A stretch of DNA of 7,682 nucleotides from Chloroflexota bacterium (GTDB lineage Bacteria; Chloroflexota; Dehalococcoidia; GIF9; UBA5629), in NCBI GenBank assembly GCA_026389675.1, contig JAPLHJ010000174.1, positions 1-7,682 of the forward strand. The letters run 5' to 3'. Shown here one piece after another: positions 5,148 to 7,682 of the stretch. The translations under genes and the position numbers were made by a program. Position 1 is the stretch's first letter; every line of letters begins with the position of its first letter. The notes beneath the pieces are model-generated. The model was not told the origin of the DNA. It did not search any database and saw nothing but the letters and a program-made list of their open reading frames with translations.

Positions 5148-6968
5148 ATGAAGCTATGGAAAAATCACGGACACGTACATACCGTTGTGCCGCTGCTGCT
5201 TGCGGTGGTGTTAGTTGCGCTTTCCTGCGCCCCTGCGGCTAACTCTGGCAAACCGCTTAAGGAGGTTATCACCCCGCCGTTTTCGCTAACCATACTCCAT
5301 GTCAATGATACGCATGGCTATGCTATACCGAGCAACGTGCTGATGAAATTCAATGGGGTGGCAACCCTGGCTACGGTAGGGGGTTACAGCCTGTTGAATT
5401 CAGCCGTGGAGGACATTCGCAACCGGGAGAAAAACGTTTTACTGCTGCACGGCGGAGATATACTGGAGGGAACTGTCTGGTCGACCCGGTTCGAGGGTAT
5501 GGCCGATGTGGACGCTATGAACGCCATGAAGTTCGACGCCTTTGTGCCGGGCAACCACGAGTTTTCTAAAAGCGTCCAGGAGGCCGCTAACCTTTTCAGC
5601 CGCGCCAAGTTCCCGGTACTGGCCGCCAATATGGATATATCCAGGGAACCACTGCTAACCGGTAAGATAACACCCTACTGTATAGTGGGATTCGATGACC
5701 AAAAGATAGGCATCATCGGATTAACTACGCCTGATACCGCCTTCCTTGCCTACCCGGGTAAAAACATCGCGTTCCTTTCACCTGAAGAATCCGCATCGCG
5801 TTATATAAGCGAACTGAATAACCTGGGCATAAATAAAATCATCATACTCTCTCACCTGGGCTACGAAAATGACGTAAAATTAGCCAAATCCGTAGCGGGC
5901 ATCGATATTATCGTGGGCGGCCATACAGCCACTTTCATGGGAGGCCCCGAATTCGAACAGATCGGCCTCAAGCCCGAGACGCCTTACCCCACCGAGGTGG
6001 CCGGCCCGGATGGCGGGAAGGTGCTTATCGTACAGGCCTGGGAATACAACCGGATGCTCGGACAAATATCGCTGGACTTCGATGAAAAAGGCGTGGTTAC
6101 AGGATATAAAGGCCAGCCCTTCATCTTCTCCACCAACGGATTCAGCATAGAGGATGCCTGGGGTTGGAGCCACCTCTGCCCCTGCCGGCCTGAATACAGC
6201 CAGATTATGCAAGCCATAGCTAATAACCCCGGCTTCAAGCTTTATTGGAACAGCCCCGATATGGACAGCATACTTCAGCCTTATATCACCCAGGTCTCCG
6301 GCGAGCTCAACACCGTGGTCGCCGTGGCTGAGGAAAACCTCCTTCGTGGCACTAACACGGGCCCGGGTCCCATCATAGCCGACGCCTTCCTGTGGAGCGC
6401 GCGCAAGGCCAACCCCGAGGTGCAATTCGCCATCTATGATACCTACAATATCCGCTCCGACATCTATAAGGGCAATATCCTGTCCAACGATGTTTATATG
6501 CTGCTCCCGCTGAGGCAGGAACTGGCTACCATGAAGGTCAAAGGCAGCATGATCAAGCTGCTGCTGGAGATGGGACTCGATTCCCACGTTAAGATCGGTG
6601 ACCTTCCTCCCTGCTACGAGGTTTCAGGGCTCAAAATGACCATCGATATGAACCGCAAGAGCGGCGACCGCATAACGGTAATACAGGTAAAGCAGCCCGA
6701 CGGCAGCTATGCCGACATGGATATGAATGCCGATTACACCATGGCCACCACCGATTACTTAGCCGACAAAGGCATACAGCCGCTGCTAAACAAGCTAAGC
6801 TGGCTGGGCCCCGCGGCTGACAATATCAAATCATGGATCAAAGACTACCTGGGATACCGCGCCCTGGGTATAAAGGACGTCGATGCCATGAGCGACTACC
6901 TGATGGTGCAGAAAACCGTTAAGAACGTCACCGAAGAGCGCAGCACGGTAATCCCCGCCGGGAAATAA
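5148..6968 (+). CDS. 5'-nucleotidase/UshA-like metallophosphoesterase lipoprotein with altered active site
   Basis: 606 residues. A signal peptide (positive start, hydrophobic 13-25) ends in the lipobox ALSC, so C27 is the likely lipidated residue and the protein acts outside the membrane. The calcineurin-like phosphoesterase domain (about 46-310) shows NDTHG (D54, H56), GGDILEG (D104), GNHEF (N136, H137), LSHLGY (H236) and GGHT (H259). The 5'-nucleotidase C-terminal domain (about 395-545) shows RGTNTGPGPIIADAF, NIRSDI and a VSGLKMTID strand. UshA-family enzymes hydrolyse extracellular nucleotides, UDP-sugars or cyclic nucleotides. Several UshA positions differ: the residue after GNHEF is Ser140 not Asp, the metal ligand after GGHT is Ala261 not Gln or His, NxGGIR reads DTYNIR, and the GGDGY substrate loop is absent. 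A CPC pair sits at 344-346 between the domains. The metal centre is nearly complete, so it may still be a phosphoesterase, but the substrate is unclear. Confidence 0.88.
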   Translation: MKLWKNHGHVHTVVPLLLAVVLVALSCAPAANSGKPLKEVITPPFSLTILHVNDTHGYAIPSNVLMKFNGVATLATVGGYSLLNSAVEDIRNREKNVLLLHGGDILEGTVWSTRFEGMADVDAMNAMKFDAFVPGNHEFSKSVQEAANLFSRAKFPVLAANMDISREPLLTGKITPYCIVGFDDQKIGIIGLTTPDTAFLAYPGKNIAFLSPEESASRYISELNNLGINKIIILSHLGYENDVKLAKSVAGIDIIVGGHTATFMGGPEFEQIGLKPETPYPTEVAGPDGGKVLIVQAWEYNRMLGQISLDFDEKGVVTGYKGQPFIFSTNGFSIEDAWGWSHLCPCRPEYSQIMQAIANNPGFKLYWNSPDMDSILQPYITQVSGELNTVVAVAEENLLRGTNTGPGPIIADAFLWSARKANPEVQFAIYDTYNIRSDIYKGNILSNDVYMLLPLRQELATMKVKGSMIKLLLEMGLDSHVKIGDLPPCYEVSGLKMTIDMNRKSGDRITVIQVKQPDGSYADMDMNADYTMATTDYLADKGIQPLLNKLSWLGPAADNIKSWIKDYLGYRALGIKDVDAMSDYLMVQKTVKNVTEERSTVIPAGK

Positions 6969-6994
6969 ATGCGCCACCCCTGAGGCTGGAAACA

Positions 6995-7023
6995 TTGATT
7001 TAAGCACTGCAGGAAGGTATCAT
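6995..7023 (+). promoter_or_regulatory. Possible promoter for the DUF5752-like gene
   Basis: TTGATT (6995-7000, 4 of 6 consensus) and TATCAT (7018-7023, 5 of 6) are separated by exactly 17 nt in the 97 nt gap downstream of the nucleotidase-like gene. The start of transcription would be near 7030. The gap shows no stem-loop followed by a T run, so readthrough from upstream cannot be excluded. Confidence 0.4.
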
Positions 7024-7065
7024 ATAAATTAGACATGTTAAACGCAAGGGTGAAAGGAGGGTGGT

Positions 7066-7368
7066 ATGACAATCAGGAATAAGGAAGACGCACAGCGGGT
7101 ACTGAGGTCCGTGCCCGAAGTGAAGCGTTTTTATTGCCACGACGGGGAGATTTTGAGCAACATATATGAATTGAAGGTGGTACTGGGCAAGATGCACAGC
7201 TCGGCCTACCGTCACCATGTCACGGATGAGAAGAACGACTTCGCACGCTGGGTACGCGAAGTGCTCGGCGATACCAAGCTGGCCGGCGACCTGGCAAAAT
7301 GCCAGGAGCAGAAAGAAGCATTTCGCATCGTTGCAGACAGGATTGCCTGGCTTCAGGCCAGAGCTTGA
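7066..7368 (+). CDS. DUF5752-like small protein of unknown function
   Basis: 100 residues, cytosolic by appearance, with no signal peptide or membrane segment. The start is well supported: AAAGGAGG (7053-7060) lies 5 nt before the ATG. The layout is a short N-terminal strand with FYCHDGEILSNIYEL (22-36), then a helical half with SAYRHHV (46-52), KNDFARWVREVLGD (56-69) and an Ala/Lys-rich last helix. The pattern 'dG..i.n..EL...L......F.yHv....NDF..Wi.dvlGD..LA' matches my memory of the DUF5752 family, small proteins in bacteria and archaea without known role. The conserved His pair (H50-H51) and the Asn-Asp-Phe-x-x-Trp segment are the best candidates for a functional site. Surrounding genes give no clear functional hint. 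That it is a gene is firm; the family name is recalled, not searched. Confidence 0.75.
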   Translation: MTIRNKEDAQRVLRSVPEVKRFYCHDGEILSNIYELKVVLGKMHSSAYRHHVTDEKNDFARWVREVLGDTKLAGDLAKCQEQKEAFRIVADRIAWLQARA

Positions 7369-7390
7369 GAATAGAATTATACCGGCATTG

Positions 7391-7396
7391 AAAGGG
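7391..7396 (+). promoter_or_regulatory. Ribosome binding site supporting a TTG start at 7405
   Basis: AAAGGG lies 8 nt before the TTG at 7405. The open frame begins after an in-frame TAG at 7372-7374 and contains no in-frame ATG or GTG near its beginning, so this site decides the start. Confidence 0.45.
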
Positions 7397-7404
7397 CGCT
7401 TGAT

Positions 7405-7682
7405 TTGACTGTTGCTTACACACCTAAAGACGCGGTACTTGACGTAGTCGCTATCGCATTGATCCTGGCGCCCGAGCCGCTGACCACCCCCATCGGCATC
7501 AGCCTGCTATTGCGCAAACGGGGTGACGGCGCCAACGAAATGGCGCACCCCATCCGCGTGTACCCCGAATATGTCTATAAGGTTGATACCATACGCGGCA
7601 GGGAGATAACCTGGGAGGTCAGGACCATCCAGACAGGCCAGTTGCCGCTCAGGGAGCTTAATAAGCCGAACATTGAGATCAA
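7405..7682 (+). CDS. Unrecognised protein, N-terminal 92 residues (3' end cut by window edge)
   Basis: An open frame runs from a TTG at 7405 to the right edge without a stop. Its third-position GC richness is like that of the neighbouring genes, which supports coding. The N-terminus (residues 1-10) is polar. A hydrophobic stretch follows (11-36) with a central APEPLTTP segment, which could be a membrane helix, a helical hairpin or a buried core. After that come a basic RKRG turn (37-40) and a strand-rich part with RVYPEYVYKVDTIRGRE (51-67). I do not recognise the family. It lies 36 nt after the DUF5752-like gene with no visible promoter, so the two are likely co-transcribed. If TTG is not used, an ATT at 7387 is the only other in-frame possibility. 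Confidence 0.6.
   Translation, partial: MTVAYTPKDAVLDVVAIALILAPEPLTTPIGISLLLRKRGDGANEMAHPIRVYPEYVYKVDTIRGREITWEVRTIQTGQLPLRELNKPNIEI

Noticed and set aside
5880..6587. A 235-codon minus-strand frame opposite the nucleotidase-like gene
   Set aside because: It is the antisense shadow of a coding region with conserved domains; its His/Gly/Val-rich product resembles no known protein.
6969..7065. A terminator after the nucleotidase-like gene
   Set aside because: Only a trivial CCT-G-AGG dyad is present near 6979-6985, with no following T run.

Overview
The window is protein-coding bacterial DNA of moderately high GC (by eye mid-50s percent), with many ATA and AGG codons. A lysine 2,3-aminomutase-type radical SAM gene, an ATP-type PEP carboxykinase, a lipoprotein nucleotidase and a small DUF5752-like protein together suggest an anaerobic bacterium or a metagenome-derived genome. 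I lean towards Chloroflexota of the Dehalococcoidia type. That is a guess from gene content and codon flavour, and no rRNA or marker gene confirms it. I see no tRNA, rRNA, insertion sequence, CRISPR array or clear rho-independent terminator.

Layout. Bases 1-981 (minus strand) hold the N-terminal part of an ATP-dependent PEP carboxykinase-like gene that runs off the left edge. Bases 982-1334 are an AT-rich divergent intergenic region with a near-consensus sigma70-type promoter pointing right. From 1335 to 5106 lie four tightly packed plus-strand genes: a KamA-family aminomutase, two different D-Ala-D-Ala-ligase-like ATP-grasp proteins and a GNAT acetyltransferase. The gaps are 10, 5 (or an overlap) and 4 nt. 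Next, behind its own possible promoter and a strong ribosome binding site, is a UshA-like lipoprotein (5148-6968). A 100-residue DUF5752-like protein follows (7066-7368). Last is the start of an unrecognised gene (7405 to the right edge).

How the genes may work together. The four-gene block reads as one biosynthetic operon. KamA would make a beta-amino acid; its two conserved aspartates point to lysine as substrate and L-beta-lysine as product. Two ATP-grasp ligases could form one or two amide bonds, and the GNAT could acetylate an amine. The product could be an acetylated beta-lysine-containing small peptide or amide, perhaps a compatible solute or a cell-envelope or cofactor part. The family assignments are firm; the product is inference. 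The PEP carboxykinase is divergently transcribed and is probably separate central metabolism. The nucleotidase-like protein keeps most metal ligands but has lost several residues of the canonical UshA active site, so its substrate should not be assumed.
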